From Acidobacteriota bacterium (GTDB taxonomy: Bacteria; Acidobacteriota; Vicinamibacteria; Vicinamibacterales; CAVVIG01): 48,979 nt of DNA. Under the pieces are notes generated by a model, which saw only the letters and a list, made by a program, of their open reading frames with translations, was not told where the DNA came from and searched no databases. The position numbers and the translations under genes were made by a program. The stretch is from contig JAFDVO010000039.1 in the NCBI GenBank assembly GCA_018268955.1, forward strand, positions 3,427 to 52,405, given 5' to 3'. Shown piece by piece: positions 23,919 through 32,308 of the stretch; position 1 is the first letter of the stretch; every line of letters begins with the position of its first letter.

Positions 23919-24302
23919 CTACTGGATGACGATCGCGCCCTGGAATGACTGATTCGTGGGGAGGTCGTGATCGTGATAGCGGCAGGTGCGGACCGTGTTC
24001 AGGTTGCCGGTCTGCCGGCTGGTGCCAGGACTGAGGAACCCGACCGCGTTCAACTCCGGGCAGTCCGTGTGTTCCGGATGCGGGTCGGAGTTGATCTGGT
24101 GGGAGCGACTGTCGTTGTTGACGAACTGCACCTGGCTCCCGGGCTTCACCGTCACGCTCTTCGGACTGACGCCGCTGCTGGTGATGGTGATGGTGGCCGC
24201 CGGCGCAGGTGACGGATTCGTCGTCGACGAACTGGTGGTCCCGCCTCCGCAGGAGGCGAGCAGGAGCGGGCTGACGAGCAGGACGAGAGCCGTGTGTCGC
24301 AT
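23919..24302 (-). CDS. Cupredoxin-like lipoprotein
   Basis: The 127-residue protein has a lipobox (LLLASC, Cys18), a Ser/Thr/Pro linker, and a small cupredoxin fold with copper-ligand-like residues: His in DSRSHQINSDPHPEH and Cys plus His in TVRTCRYHDHDLP. It is probably attached to a membrane by lipid. The last codon sits 52 bases from the octamer array. Its ATG directly follows the stop of the sigma-54 regulator, so it is the end of the operon. Copper binding is inferred from the ligand pattern. Such proteins act as electron carriers or copper-storage factors. Confidence 0.82.
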   Translation of the reverse strand: MRHTALVLLVSPLLLASCGGGTTSSSTTNPSPAPAATITITSSGVSPKSVTVKPGSQVQFVNNDSRSHQINSDPHPEHTDCPELNAVGFLSPGTSRQTGNLNTVRTCRYHDHDLPTNQSFQGAIVIQ

Positions 24303-25673
24303 TCAGTCGATCCGGTACTTGGCGAGATAGTACGACAGCGCCCGCTGGCTGATGCCCATGGATTCGGCCGCCTCCTTCTTGACCCCACCGGAGCGCTCCA
24401 GCGCTCGGCGAATCGTCTCCTTCTCCACCCACTCGATGTTCTGGCGCAGGCGCAGCGAGGGAAGCCCGGACGCGGGCGCGGACGTCGCGCCGATCACCGA
24501 CACGGCGTCGGCGGTAATGGTCGTGCCGGGCGACAGCACGACTGCGCGTTCGATGGTGTTCTCGAGCTCACGGACGTTCCCCGGCCAGGTGTACTGCTGG
24601 AGCGCGGCCACGACGCCGTCCGCAATGCCGTCGATACGACGCCCCGTGCGTTGTGCGTGCTTCCGGACGAAGTGGTCGACGAGCGCAGGGATGTCTTCGG
24701 GCCGTTCACGCAGCGGCGGCAGCGCGATCGGAATGACGTTCAGGCGATAGAACAGGTCTTCCTGGAACTTGCCTTCGGCGACCATCTGCCGCAGGTCACG
24801 GTTCGTGGCTGCGATGACGCGGACGTCCACCCGCTCGGTGCGCTCGGCCCCCAGCGGCTCGAACTCCCGCTCCTGCAGTACGCGCAGGAGCTTGGCCTGC
24901 AGGGCAGGGCTCATCGTCCCGATCTCGTCCAGGAAGATCGTGCCGCCGTCGGCGAGCGCGAACTTGCCTTTCTTCGTGGTCGTGGCACCGGTGAAGGCGC
25001 CACGCACGTGGCCGAACAGTTCGGACTCGAGGAGCGTTTCAGGGATGGCCGCGCAGTTCACCTTGATCAGCGGCATCTCGCGCTGCGCGCTGCGGTTGTG
25101 GATGGCTCGCGCCACCAGCTCCTTGCCCGTGCCGGTTTCGCCGGTGATCAGCACCGTGCTCTTCGTCTGCGCGACCCGCTCGGCACGGTCGATGATGTCG
25201 CGCATCACCCGGCTGCGCCCGACGATGCCGTAGTTGCCGAACTGCTCGTCGCGTTCGGTGCGGAGATAGCGGTACTCGCTCGTCAGCCGCTGGTGATCGA
25301 GGGCACGCCGCGCGACGACCAGGAGTTCGTCGATCTCGAACGGCTTCTGGAGGTAGTCGAGCGCGCCGAGCTTCATCGCCTCGATCGCGCTCTCCACCGT
25401 CGCGTGGGCCGTCATCATGACGATCTGCGAGCGCTCGCTTTCGGCCGTCGACGAGACGTACTCGCGAATGAGGTCGAGGCCGCTCAGTTGCGGCATGACG
25501 TTGTCGACGACCAGCAGGTCGAACGCGCGTTCGGCCAGGAGCCGCTGCGCCTCGCGGGGATTCGTCGTTTCCACGACCGCATGGCCCGCGTCCCGAAGGG
25601 CGCGTCCGAGGGTCTTGAGGATCTTCTCCTCGTCGTCGACGAGGAGGATGGTGCCGCGGTGCGCTGCCGTCAT
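24303..25673 (-). CDS. NtrC-family sigma-54 response regulator
   Basis: The 456-residue regulator has a receiver domain (1-125, phospho-Asp in LLVVDNVMPQ), an AAA+ sigma-54 interaction domain (about 145-385) with Walker A GETGTGKE, GAFTGAT loop and FLDEIGTMS, and a C-terminal Fis-type HTH (KKEAAESMGISQRALSYYLAKY). It activates promoters read by sigma-54 RNA polymerase. It overlaps the kinase gene by 4 bp, so it is the partner regulator. I found no convincing -24/-12 site near the operon start. Confidence 0.94.
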   Translation of the reverse strand: MTAAHRGTILLVDDEEKILKTLGRALRDAGHAVVETTNPREAQRLLAERAFDLLVVDNVMPQLSGLDLIREYVSSTAESERSQIVMMTAHATVESAIEAMKLGALDYLQKPFEIDELLVVARRALDHQRLTSEYRYLRTERDEQFGNYGIVGRSRVMRDIIDRAERVAQTKSTVLITGETGTGKELVARAIHNRSAQREMPLIKVNCAAIPETLLESELFGHVRGAFTGATTTKKGKFALADGGTIFLDEIGTMSPALQAKLLRVLQEREFEPLGAERTERVDVRVIAATNRDLRQMVAEGKFQEDLFYRLNVIPIALPPLRERPEDIPALVDHFVRKHAQRTGRRIDGIADGVVAALQQYTWPGNVRELENTIERAVVLSPGTTITADAVSVIGATSAPASGLPSLRLRQNIEWVEKETIRRALERSGGVKKEAAESMGISQRALSYYLAKYRID

Positions 25674-27454
25674 CGCGAGGACGCCTCCTGAGTGGGCGTA
25701 TGAGTTGGCGTGTCCGCCCGGGGGGAGGGCAGGGTAATACGGATCTCCGTGCCCTTGCCGGGTTCACTCGCTGCCGCGATGGTGCCTCCGAGCCCCTCGA
25801 CGATGTTCCTCGTCAGGGCGAGGCCAAGGCCAGTGCCGCCTCGCTTGGTGGTGAAATACGGGTCGAAGACCCGCTGGAGATCCGCGCGGGCGATGCCCAC
25901 GCCGCTGTCGGATACCACGATCATAGCTGCCCCATCGATGCGCCGTGTCGTAAGCGTCACGCGCTGGTGCTGGCAGCCCTCGACCGCCTGTCGCGCATTG
26001 GCCATGACGTTGACCAGCGCCGCTCGCAGCCGTTCGGGATCGGTGTCGATCGCCGGCAGCCCGGGGGTCAGCTCAAGCGTGATCGGGGCGCCCGGCGCCA
26101 CCTGGGCTGCCAGCGCCGCATCCGAGCAGAGGGCGTTCAGGTCGGTCAGCGCGACCTCGAACGTGATGGGCCTCGCGAAATCGAGCACGTCATTCACGAC
26201 GCGATTGAGGCGCACCACCTCGCCGTCGATGTCCGCCGCGACTTCGTGCACTTCGCCCGGCGTGACCGAGGGCTTGCGCAGCGTGTGCAGGGCCGCCTTG
26301 ATGATCATCAGCGGGTTGCGGATCTCGTGGGCGATGACGGTCGAGAGGCGGCCGAGGGACGAGAGCCGCTCCCGCTGCGCCACCTCGCGCTGGGCGCGCG
26401 CCACCGAATCGGTGAGTGTGTTGAAGGTCGAGGCGAGCAGGCGGGCATCCTCGTCGTCCCACCGGTCGTTGCCGCGCAACGGAATCTTCCGGGTCAGATC
26501 GCCCGTGGACGCCACCTCGCGCATGACCCCGGTGATGGCGGCAAGGGGTCTCGTGATCGTGCGCGCAACCGCGAAGCTGAGGAGCGTCGCCAGCAGTACC
26601 GCGGCCAGTGCGGTGACCGCGAGCTCGGTGTGCAGCTCGCTCAGGAACCGTTGCTGGCCCGTGCGCGACCGCAGAATCAGGGCCACGGGAGCGGGGCCGT
26701 TGCGTCGGTCGGTGTCGAGCGTCAGCTGGATCGGGTGGACGGCGAAGTCCTCACCGTGAAGGCGTACCTCCGAGGGACCGCTGCCGCCTTCGAGCTGTGA
26801 CGAGAGCGCCGCGCGATCGTTTGCGGGTAGCGTCGCTGACAGCACGCGGCCATTGACCCCGAAGGCGATCTCACTGCCGGTCAGCTCCTTGAGTTGCGCC
26901 GCGAACCCGTCGTCCAGCAGGAAGCCGACGCTCAGTGTGCCGAGCACGTCGGGTTGGGTGAGTCCGACAGTCACGGGCACGGTCACGAGCTGGAGGATGC
27001 CGTCCGGTTCAGGGAGGAGCGCCACCCGTTCACGCCCCGCGAGTGCCCCCTGCACGGCCTCTTTCACCTGGTCCGGCAGCGCCCGGGTCGTCGAGCTGCC
27101 GAGCGTGGCGAGCATGTCACCACGACGATTCGTGATCAGCAGGACGCTGGAGTCGAACTGCGCCCGATAGTCGTCAGCCGTATCCTGCACGGTCGGCGGA
27201 TCGTTGGTATCGATCGCCGCCTTCAGTTTGGGGGCGTCCGCGATCAGCCGGGCCAGCGTCGTGATCGTCTGGGTGCGTGAGGTGCGGAACTGTGCGACGA
27301 GCGTGCTGGTGGCGGCCAGGTCGCGCCGCAGGGAGTTCTCTGTTTCGCGGCTGACGCGCAGGCTGACGAGGTAGATCGCCGCGCCGATCGAGAGGACCGT
27401 CAGCAGCGCGCTCGCCAGGAAGATCCGGCTGCGGAGGGAGGAGAGCAGCCTCAT
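25670..27454 (-). CDS. Membrane sensor histidine kinase (CACHE-HAMP type)
   Basis: The 594-residue kinase has an N-terminal helix (about 12-32), a large periplasmic sensor domain with a double-CACHE-like look, a second helix (about 287-310, LAVTALAAVLLATLLSFAVA), HAMP, H-box VIAHEIRNPLMII, and an HATPase domain with NVMANARQAV, DSGVGI, GGTGLGLALT. It is the sensor for the NtrC-type regulator and sits in one operon with two cupredoxins and a barrel protein, suggesting copper, redox or electron-transfer stress as the signal. It overlaps the cupredoxin gene upstream by 4 bp (ATGA). Confidence 0.92.
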   Translation of the reverse strand: MRLLSSLRSRIFLASALLTVLSIGAAIYLVSLRVSRETENSLRRDLAATSTLVAQFRTSRTQTITTLARLIADAPKLKAAIDTNDPPTVQDTADDYRAQFDSSVLLITNRRGDMLATLGSSTTRALPDQVKEAVQGALAGRERVALLPEPDGILQLVTVPVTVGLTQPDVLGTLSVGFLLDDGFAAQLKELTGSEIAFGVNGRVLSATLPANDRAALSSQLEGGSGPSEVRLHGEDFAVHPIQLTLDTDRRNGPAPVALILRSRTGQQRFLSELHTELAVTALAAVLLATLLSFAVARTITRPLAAITGVMREVASTGDLTRKIPLRGNDRWDDEDARLLASTFNTLTDSVARAQREVAQRERLSSLGRLSTVIAHEIRNPLMIIKAALHTLRKPSVTPGEVHEVAADIDGEVVRLNRVVNDVLDFARPITFEVALTDLNALCSDAALAAQVAPGAPITLELTPGLPAIDTDPERLRAALVNVMANARQAVEGCQHQRVTLTTRRIDGAAMIVVSDSGVGIARADLQRVFDPYFTTKRGGTGLGLALTRNIVEGLGGTIAAASEPGKGTEIRITLPSPRADTPTHTPTQEASSR

Positions 27455-28143
27455 CGCAGCAGGAAGTCGGCTTCGGTCGCCCCGGCATCGCCCACCGTGA
27501 CCGGGCGCGAGTCGGTCGTCACGCCCTCATTCCAGGCCACCAGCGTGTACGTGCCTGGCGGCACGTTCTCGATCCGGTAATGCCCCGCCGCATCGGTCAC
27601 CGCGAAGAAGGGATGGTTGAACACCAGGATGAAGGCGCTCATATGCGAGTGGATGTCGCAGAACACGCGGACGATGCCGGGCCGATCGAACCGGATCGAC
27701 TTGGAATGCCCGGCCGCGTACCGGCCGAGATCGAACGGCCGCGTCTTCGAGAGCGAGAACACGTTGTGGTAGATGCGGTCGCTGTTGGGGAAATCCACGG
27801 TCGTGCCGGTCGTGATCGCGAGCACGTGAGGCACGAAGGTCTCGTTGCGCTGGTCCATGACCGCATGACCGGGCTCCACCTGCTCGAACGCGCCCCGTGG
27901 CGCGCTTTCGAGGTAGACCACGGACATCTGCCGCGGCGGCTCGAGTGGCACCGACGAGTGCCCGAGGTCGGCCGTCGACGGACGTCGGCTCTGGGGCACT
28001 GGTGGGCGCCGAAGCTCCACGCGCCCGGTGATCACGCCGGTCCTCGCTTCAGTCCCTGCAGCAGCCCGAGCGGCGAACGGGTGCGCACCGGTCGACAACA
28101 CGCCGGCCACGATACCCGCGATCAGCAGTGTGGAGGGCCTCAT
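27451..28143 (-). CDS. Exported cupredoxin with carboxypeptidase-regulatory-like tail
   Basis: The 230-residue protein has a signal peptide (1-28 or so), a cupredoxin domain, and a C-terminal carboxypeptidase-regulatory-like fold (about 180-230, FAVTDAAGHYRIENVPPGTYTLVAWNEG). Ligand-like residues are the His in NSDRIYHNVFS and the CDIHSHMSAF cluster (Cys, two His, Met), as in methylamine-utilisation-type cupredoxins. The regulatory-like tail probably aids binding to another envelope protein. It lies 2 bases after the barrel gene and overlaps the kinase gene by 4 bp. Confidence 0.85.
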   Translation of the reverse strand: MRPSTLLIAGIVAGVLSTGAHPFAARAAAGTEARTGVITGRVELRRPPVPQSRRPSTADLGHSSVPLEPPRQMSVVYLESAPRGAFEQVEPGHAVMDQRNETFVPHVLAITTGTTVDFPNSDRIYHNVFSLSKTRPFDLGRYAAGHSKSIRFDRPGIVRVFCDIHSHMSAFILVFNHPFFAVTDAAGHYRIENVPPGTYTLVAWNEGVTTDSRPVTVGDAGATEADFLLR

Positions 28144-28145
28144 CG

Positions 28146-29366
28146 TCAGAACCAGTACAACAGCTGCGCGGCGACGGCGGTGAGCCGCCGCACACGTCCG
28201 CCGTCGCGCGTGTTGCGCTGCACGGCCACGCGCACCTGCACGTTACGCTGGAGGGTCAACCCTCCGCCCACCTCAATCCGCGTGACTGGTGCCTCCCACG
28301 TATCCGTACGTGAGGGGCTGGTGACCGTGCTGAATCCGAGGTGATCCCATCGGGCAGCCACGTGTGTTCGCGGCGTGAGCCGATAGCGTCCTTCGAACAT
28401 GGTGGCCAGCGCAGACAGAGTCGGCGTCAGGGTTGGGAGGGTATATCGGCTGCGGACCGCCTCGAAGCGGAGCAGGTAGTGGTCCCTCGAGAACTCGGCG
28501 TCCGCCCCGAACGCGTGCTGGACGAAGTCCTCGGCCCTGGCTCCGCGAAGGTCCACGTCACGGGTGACGTACGGCGCCCGCGAGGCCGACGCGCCGAGCA
28601 CCAGGCCCGCGACTGGCCGCAGTGCCACGCGCCCGGCGAACTGCCGACCGTGGTTGTCGTCGCGGAAGAGCGGTCTGGCCAGTGAGCCGGCGGTGACGGA
28701 TGCCGCCGCTTCCACCCAGCGGACGACGCCACGCACCTGTACGCCCGTGTCCCACCGAAAGGCGTTTGCGATCGGAAGTCCCGCAGCGGCTGTCGCGCTG
28801 CCGAGCGGGAAGCTGGAGAGCCATCCCCGCCCGCGCATGCGCAGCAGGTCGTCGGTTGATGTCGGCACGGCATCCGGCCGCAGCGACAGGAGGTATTGAT
28901 AGGCGAGCGGATACCCGATGAGGAGGTTGTCCGTGCTGTACGCGTGCCTGGCGAACGCGCCGAAGGTCGACGGGATGCGGCCCGCCTGGATGTCGAACGC
29001 CTTCCCTGCGAATGGGCTGAACCGCAGGTACGCGCCGTACGGTCGTGGCGCGTTGGCATTCTCCATCCGCACCTCGCCGAGCGCGCTGAGCCGATCGCTG
29101 AGGCGCAGCGAGGAACTGAGCCCGAGCCGCAGCATGCGCAGCGTCGAATCCTCGTAGTCGCTGAAGTTGAAGTAGCCGGTATCGGAGGTGCACGCCGCGG
29201 CTCCCGGCGTGTGAGCACAACTCGTCGTCACCGAGACGTCGCCGCTGACAACGATGCGGCCGCCACCGAAGACCAGTGGCTCGGACGGCAGCCCCTGGGC
29301 GCGGGCCGTTCCGCTGCACACCACGAGCATGAGCAGGCAGGCCCTCAGGCTGCGCGCGTTTCCCAC
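28146..29366 (-). CDS. Outer-membrane beta-barrel protein, first gene of the cupredoxin operon
   Basis: The 406-residue barrel protein has a signal peptide (VGNARSLRACLLMLVVCSG to about ARAQG). Many short amphipathic strands follow (LGLSSSLRLSDRLSALGEVRMENA, FAGKAFDIQAGRIPSTFGAF), and it ends in AVAAQLLYWF. It could be a porin or an electron-transfer conduit barrel. No family name is supported. GTG 29366 is chosen for the full signal peptide; ATG 29330 is an alternative. A TATAAT at 29377-29382 would make the transcript almost leaderless for the GTG start. Confidence 0.7.
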   Translation of the reverse strand: MGNARSLRACLLMLVVCSGTARAQGLPSEPLVFGGGRIVVSGDVSVTTSCAHTPGAAACTSDTGYFNFSDYEDSTLRMLRLGLSSSLRLSDRLSALGEVRMENANAPRPYGAYLRFSPFAGKAFDIQAGRIPSTFGAFARHAYSTDNLLIGYPLAYQYLLSLRPDAVPTSTDDLLRMRGRGWLSSFPLGSATAAAGLPIANAFRWDTGVQVRGVVRWVEAAASVTAGSLARPLFRDDNHGRQFAGRVALRPVAGLVLGASASRAPYVTRDVDLRGARAEDFVQHAFGADAEFSRDHYLLRFEAVRSRYTLPTLTPTLSALATMFEGRYRLTPRTHVAARWDHLGFSTVTSPSRTDTWEAPVTRIEVGGGLTLQRNVQVRVAVQRNTRDGGRVRRLTAVAAQLLYWF

Positions 29367-29376
29367 GGTGATTCGG

Positions 29377-29382
29377 ATTATA
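29377..29382 (-). promoter_or_regulatory. Perfect -10 hexamer upstream of the cupredoxin operon
   Basis: TATAAT on the minus strand, 10 bases before GTG 29366. At the usual spacing the -35 is poor (TCCGCC), so it may need an activator. Confidence 0.4.
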
Positions 29383-29519
29383 GGGCGGCTGCAGAGGTGG
29401 GCGGAGGACCGATGGCGGAGGATCGAGGTGGGGAGGATGGCTTGGCTGCGCCGACTGGACGAATAGCCAACCGTGGACGTGGCTCGCCGAAGGGGCGGGG
29501 GGAGGCGCGGGCCAGTGCG

Positions 29520-29548
29520 TTGACAGGGGCTGACACGGCCGATACAGT
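29520..29548 (+). promoter_or_regulatory. Sigma-70 promoter of the ferredoxin gene
   Basis: A perfect TTGACA (29520-29525), 17 bases, then TACAGT (29543-29548). It lies about 36 bases upstream of the ATG at 29584. Confidence 0.65.
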
Positions 29549-29583
29549 TGAAAAGTCCCTGTCCCAAAAGCATTTAGCCGTAC

Positions 29584-29853
29584 ATGGCGTACATCATCTG
29601 CGAACCCTGCGTCGATACGAAGGACACAGCCTGCGTCGACGTCTGTCCTGTCGACTGCATCCATCCGCGCAAGGACGAACCGGCGTTTGCGACCGTGAAG
29701 ATGCTCTACATCCATCCCGATGAGTGCATCGATTGCGGCGCCTGCGTGCCGGCGTGCCCGGTCGAGGCGATCTACCCGCTCGAGGAGACGCCGGCGCAGT
29801 GGACGTCGTACATCGGCGCGAATCGCGACTTCTTCGACTCCGGGCACGACTGA
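29584..29853 (+). CDS. fdxA: 7Fe-type bacterial ferredoxin
   Basis: The 89-residue ferredoxin starts MAYIICEPCVDTKDTACVDVCPVDCIHP and has the second cluster motif CIDCGACVPACP. The first motif has the spacing of a [3Fe-4S] site (C-x6/7-C with the later cysteine contributed by the second motif), as in FdxA-type seven-iron ferredoxins. It carries electrons to unknown partners. No strong Shine-Dalgarno is seen, but the promoter is good. It diverges from the barrel-cupredoxin operon. Confidence 0.94.
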   Translation: MAYIICEPCVDTKDTACVDVCPVDCIHPRKDEPAFATVKMLYIHPDECIDCGACVPACPVEAIYPLEETPAQWTSYIGANRDFFDSGHD

Positions 29854-30032
29854 CGCACGTCGCCGTCCTGCCCGACCCGGCGCTTTCACGACCCGTCGTC
29901 TGTTTACGTGACGTGTAACCCGCTGGCGCGGGGACACGTCCAAGACCTCAGCAGCGCGTGTGGCTCTGTTCTTGAAAGACGGGGCCAGGTTCGGTCATTC
30001 TCGTGCGTCGTTTCGTGTCCCCGGGGGGCTGC

Positions 30033-31550
30033 ATGATCGGTGGTGGATGGTTCCGCGCCGCCGCGGCCACGGCAGTGGTCGTGGCGTCATCGTTCGTCAT
30101 TCACGCAGACGTCACGCCGCAGTCGCAGTCGGCGGAAATCCAGCTGCAGCTCGGCAACGAGTTCATGGCGGAGGGGCGCTATGTCGAGTCGCTCGACGCG
30201 TTCAAGCGCGCCCTGGCGCTCGCCGCGCCAGACCAGGTCAAGACGGCGCGTGCCGGGCTGATTGCCGCGGCGCTCCGCGTCGCCGACTTCGACCTGGCGC
30301 AGGAGGAGGCGGAGAAGCTGGTCGCCTCGGCGCCCCTCTCACCCGACGCGATTGCCCTCCACGCCGACGCATTGTGGACCGCGGGCCTCTTCGAGGATGC
30401 CGAACGCCGGTATCAGGACGCCTTGCGCCTGCAGCCGGACCTGGCGCGCGGCCACCACGGCATGGCACGCGCCTATGCCGCCCAGAGCCAGCTGGATCGG
30501 GCGATGGAGGAGGCGCAGATCGCGCTCCGCCTCGCTCCGCGCGATCTCGAAATCCACCACACGGTCGGCGCGATCTACGAGCGGATGCACAAGTACGAGG
30601 AGGCGGCTGGCGCGTACAGCAACTTCGTCAACCTCCTTCCCAACAAGGATCACAGCGAGAAGGCGGATTGGTCCCGCGCGGAGATCAAGTTCCTGCGCTC
30701 GTTCGGCCAGCGCATTCCGTTCGACATGGAGCCCGGCACGGACGATCAGCTCTATAGCGTCGATTTCCGGACGGTGAACGACAAGGTCATCGTCCGCGCG
30801 AAGGTCAACGACGGCTCGTTCCAGGACTTCGTCGTGGACACGGGGGCCGAGAACACGGTCCTCTCGCGTCCAACCGCCCAGCGGCTCGGCGTGAATCCGA
30901 TCACCTACACGCTGAGCGCTGGCGTCGGCGACGTTGGTCTCCGTGGCTTGCAGCTCGCGCGGATCAACTCGCTCGAACTCGGACCGCTGAAGCTCAGGAA
31001 CGTCCCCTGCCTGATCAAGGATCCGCCGCTGCGCGACATCCCCACCAAGGAGATGGAGAGCCTGTCGCCGCTCGCCCTTGGCTTCTCGATGATCATCGAC
31101 TACAAGGCGAAGAAGATCATCTTCGGGAAGCACCTGCCGATGGAACAGGGCGACTTCGAGCTGCCGCTTCGGCTGCACCGGCTCGCCACGGTCCGTGGAA
31201 CCGTCGACGGCTCGCACCAGGCCAACTTCGTGGTGGACACTGGCGGGGAAGTGATCTCAATCAGCCGGGCCACCGCTGCCGCCATTGGCAAAGAGGAGCC
31301 GGCGCGCAAGATCCCGCTGAAGGTGTATGGGTCCTCCGGCTGGGACCGTGATGCGTTCCTGCTGCCCGGGGTCAACCTGGCGTTCAGCAGCATCCGCTAC
31401 AACAACTTCCCGGTTGTCGTGCTCAACCTCGAGACGCCGAGCGCACTCCTCGGATTCAAGGTTGGCGGCATCGTGGGGCACAAGTTCCTGAGCAAGTACC
31501 GCGTCGGCATCGATCTCGAGCACTCGGTGCTGCGGCTGAAGCAGACGTAG
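30033..31550 (+). CDS. TPR protein with two retropepsin-like aspartyl protease domains
   Basis: The 505-residue protein begins with a signal peptide or anchor (MIGGGWFRAAAATAVVVASSFVIHA), then about four TPR-like repeats (residues 30-205, such as AEGRYVESLDAFKRALALA). Two aspartyl-protease-like domains follow, with the motifs FVVDTGAENTVLS and FVVDTGGEVISIS. Each has one Asp-Thr-Gly, so the pair could form one bilobal active site or act as two half-sites. GTG 30003 would add ten residues; ATG 30033 with a G-rich upstream patch is preferred. It is probably periplasmic. No substrate is known. Confidence 0.85.
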   Translation: MIGGGWFRAAAATAVVVASSFVIHADVTPQSQSAEIQLQLGNEFMAEGRYVESLDAFKRALALAAPDQVKTARAGLIAAALRVADFDLAQEEAEKLVASAPLSPDAIALHADALWTAGLFEDAERRYQDALRLQPDLARGHHGMARAYAAQSQLDRAMEEAQIALRLAPRDLEIHHTVGAIYERMHKYEEAAGAYSNFVNLLPNKDHSEKADWSRAEIKFLRSFGQRIPFDMEPGTDDQLYSVDFRTVNDKVIVRAKVNDGSFQDFVVDTGAENTVLSRPTAQRLGVNPITYTLSAGVGDVGLRGLQLARINSLELGPLKLRNVPCLIKDPPLRDIPTKEMESLSPLALGFSMIIDYKAKKIIFGKHLPMEQGDFELPLRLHRLATVRGTVDGSHQANFVVDTGGEVISISRATAAAIGKEEPARKIPLKVYGSSGWDRDAFLLPGVNLAFSSIRYNNFPVVVLNLETPSALLGFKVGGIVGHKFLSKYRVGIDLEHSVLRLKQT

Positions 31551-31614
31551 CACGCGTCCCGCAGGTGCTTCGCGTCGTTGATGCGACAGGTCATCCGCGT
31601 GCGAAGATCGGCGG

Positions 31615-32118
31615 ATGACCTCTTCCTCACCGCTTCCTGAAGGGCCGTCGCAGAAACGCGCGAGCGAGTCGGCCACCGAGATGGTCCAGGTGGTCCTCCC
31701 GAACGACGCCAACCCGCTCGGGTACATCCTGGGCGGCACGGTGATGCACCTGATCGACATCGCCGGAGCCATTGCCTCTTTCCGCCACGCGCGCAGCCGC
31801 GTGGTCACTGCCGCGGTCGACGATCTGGTCTTCCTGCATCCCATCAAGGTCGGCGATCTCATCGTTCTGCAGGCCCGCGTGACCTGCACGTTCGGCACCT
31901 CGCTCGAGGTGCAGGTGGACGTGTTCTCTGAAGAGGCGCTGACCGGCATGCGGCAGCGGACGAGCCGCGCCTTTCTCACGTTCGTGGCCATCGACGAACA
32001 CGGCGGTCGCGTGACCGTTCCACCGCTTCTCGTCGAAACCCCCGATGACGAACGGGTCTGCGCCGAGGCGCATGCGCGCCGCGAGCAGCGCCTGAAGCGG
32101 CGAGCAGAGGCGCGGTAA
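31615..32118 (+). CDS. Acyl-CoA thioesterase (hotdog fold, YciA/BFIT-like)
   Basis: The 167-residue protein has the hotdog core VQVVLPNDANPLGYILGGTVMHLIDIAGAIAS, where the Asn/Asp and the following helix form the thioesterase site, then VVTAAVDDLVFLHPIKVGDLI. It likely cleaves medium or long acyl-CoA to free acid. The C-terminal tail is Arg-rich. The ATG at 31615 has no strong ribosome site. A 9-mer array and a hairpin follow the stop. Confidence 0.88.
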   Translation: MTSSSPLPEGPSQKRASESATEMVQVVLPNDANPLGYILGGTVMHLIDIAGAIASFRHARSRVVTAAVDDLVFLHPIKVGDLIVLQARVTCTFGTSLEVQVDVFSEEALTGMRQRTSRAFLTFVAIDEHGGRVTVPPLLVETPDDERVCAEAHARREQRLKRRAEAR

Positions 32119-32120
32119 GG

Positions 32121-32206
32121 GTGGGCGGAGCTGGCAGCGCTGACGGGGCAGGTTGGATGGTTCAGCGGCGGGGCTGGTCGGGCAGGTAGGGCGGGTCGGA
32201 CTGGCA
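32121..32206. repeat. 9-bp degenerate array (GGGCAGGTN family)
   Basis: Units GGGCAGGTT, GGATGGTTC, GGGCTGGTC, GGGCAGGTA, GGGCGGGTC and GGACTGGCA run from 32146, with weaker units before. The same family forms the aceF-lpd hairpin at 3560-3633. It lies between the ends of the thioesterase gene and the convergent Omp85-fusion gene. Confidence 0.75.
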
Positions 32207-32210
32207 GATG

Positions 32211-32248
32211 ACAACGGCCCGGTGAGCAGATGCCCCCCGGGCCATTGT
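32211..32248. terminator. Hairpin between convergent gene ends
   Basis: ACAACGGCCCGG pairs with CCGGGCCATTGT, one mismatch in 12 bp, with a 14-base loop. It is followed by GTTGTG but no T-run. It serves the thioesterase and/or the Omp85-fusion gene. Confidence 0.6.
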
Positions 32249-32308
32249 GTTGTGCGTGCCTGAAGTCTGTTGCAGGCCCACGGCCCAGCGCCTATCGCCT
32301 ATGGCCGT

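Noticed and set aside
29366..29583. Sigma-54 -24/-12 promoter upstream of the cupredoxin operon
   Set aside because: No TGGC...TGC pair with the right spacing is found. TATAAT at 29377 fits a sigma-70 -10 better.
30003..30033. GTG 30003 as start of the TPR/aspartyl protease gene
   Set aside because: ATG 30033 has a G-rich upstream patch at proper spacing and gives the same signal segment.
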